Shown here one piece after another: positions 6,587 to 6,696 of a DNA stretch of 6,696 nucleotides. Position 1 is the first letter of the stretch, and each line of letters begins with the position of its first letter. The translations under genes and the position numbers were made by a program. The stretch lies in contig PBZZ01000010.1 in the NCBI GenBank assembly GCA_002730365.1, forward strand, positions 1 to 6,696, written 5' to 3'. The notes under the pieces were generated by a model. The model made no database searches. It saw nothing but the letters and a program-made list of their open reading frames with translations, and was not told the origin of the DNA. Origin of the DNA: Deltaproteobacteria bacterium. GTDB taxonomy: Bacteria; SAR324; NAC60-12.

Positions 6587-6696
6587 ATAAAAAAGCATCT
6601 TCTTGTGGCTTTCAGCCTAACTGTTTTTGGACTACCAACCTCAAGTTTCGCTGATTCTCGACAATTGGTTGAATTTCCTGAAATGATGCGAGATCA
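6587..6696 (+). CDS. N-terminus of an exported protein with ATA in place of ATG (3'-truncated)
   Basis: The 36 visible codons read as a textbook Sec signal peptide: basic start KKH, hydrophobic core LLVAFSLTVFGL, then PTSSFA with a predicted cleavage before DSRQLVEFPEMMRD. The mature protein is therefore periplasmic or further exported. The codon at the expected start is ATA, not ATG, GTG or TTG. The next usable start, GTG at 6605, would delete the positively charged part of the signal peptide. The mature start (RQLVEFPEMMRD) reminds me of small periplasmic proteins that continue with a conserved NMRDHL-like stretch, but too little is visible to name a family. The gene runs off the right edge. 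Its frame begins directly after an in-frame TGA at 6578, so it is not a continuation of the previous gene. Confidence 0.6.
   Translation, partial: MKKHLLVAFSLTVFGLPTSSFADSRQLVEFPEMMRD

Noticed and set aside
1..6696. CRISPR arrays, tRNA or rRNA genes, insertion sequences, prophage or defence genes
   Set aside because: No spaced direct repeats, cloverleaf-like segments, transposase motifs or terminal inverted repeats were seen on either strand.

Overview
The window comes from a diderm (Gram-negative) bacterium that makes meso-diaminopimelate peptidoglycan. This rests on a recycling ligase of the Mpl type, a predicted outer-membrane barrel protein whose last residue is aromatic, and the C-terminal part of an Alternative Complex III subunit, a respiratory complex of aerobic or marine Proteobacteria-like, Bacteroidota and related lineages. 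Base composition is moderate, by eye in the mid-40s % GC. A deltaproteobacterial or SAR324-like marine lineage would fit, but this is a guess from gene content and not a demonstrated assignment.

Layout. (1) Bases 1-864, + strand: 3' part of actF, the end of an Alternative Complex III operon entering from the left. (2) Bases 871-902: a perfect 9-bp hairpin plus T-tract, the intrinsic terminator of the convergent gene. (3) Bases 908-1621, - strand: a TerB-like protein with an unassigned C-terminal half. (4) Bases 1622-1951: no intact gene; the minus strand reads as a decayed coding sequence with a frameshift and an in-frame stop, and a candidate promoter for the next operon lies here. (5) Bases 1952-6098, + strand: a tightly coupled operon mpl - SUMF1/FGE-fold protein - DUF4105 outer-membrane protein, with two successive ATGA start/stop overlaps. 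(6) Bases 6102-6506: a small multi-pass membrane protein in the same frame directly after the DUF4105 gene, broken by an in-frame TGA. (7) Bases 6587-6696: the 5' end of a secreted-protein gene whose signal peptide begins at ATA where ATG would be expected; it runs off the right edge.

How the genes may work together. Mpl attaches recycled murein tripeptide to UDP-MurNAc in the cytoplasm. The two co-translated partners are predicted to be exported: a membrane-anchored FGE-fold protein without the catalytic cysteine pair of true sulfatase activators, and a DUF4105/Lnb_N protein with conserved His and Cys followed by a predicted barrel. The coupling suggests one envelope or murein-maintenance task, but this is inference. 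The most notable feature is a short stretch (6.1-6.6 kb) where two otherwise convincing genes each carry one anomaly explainable by a G-to-A change (TGG to TGA; ATG to ATA). This points to decay, sequence error or unusual translation.
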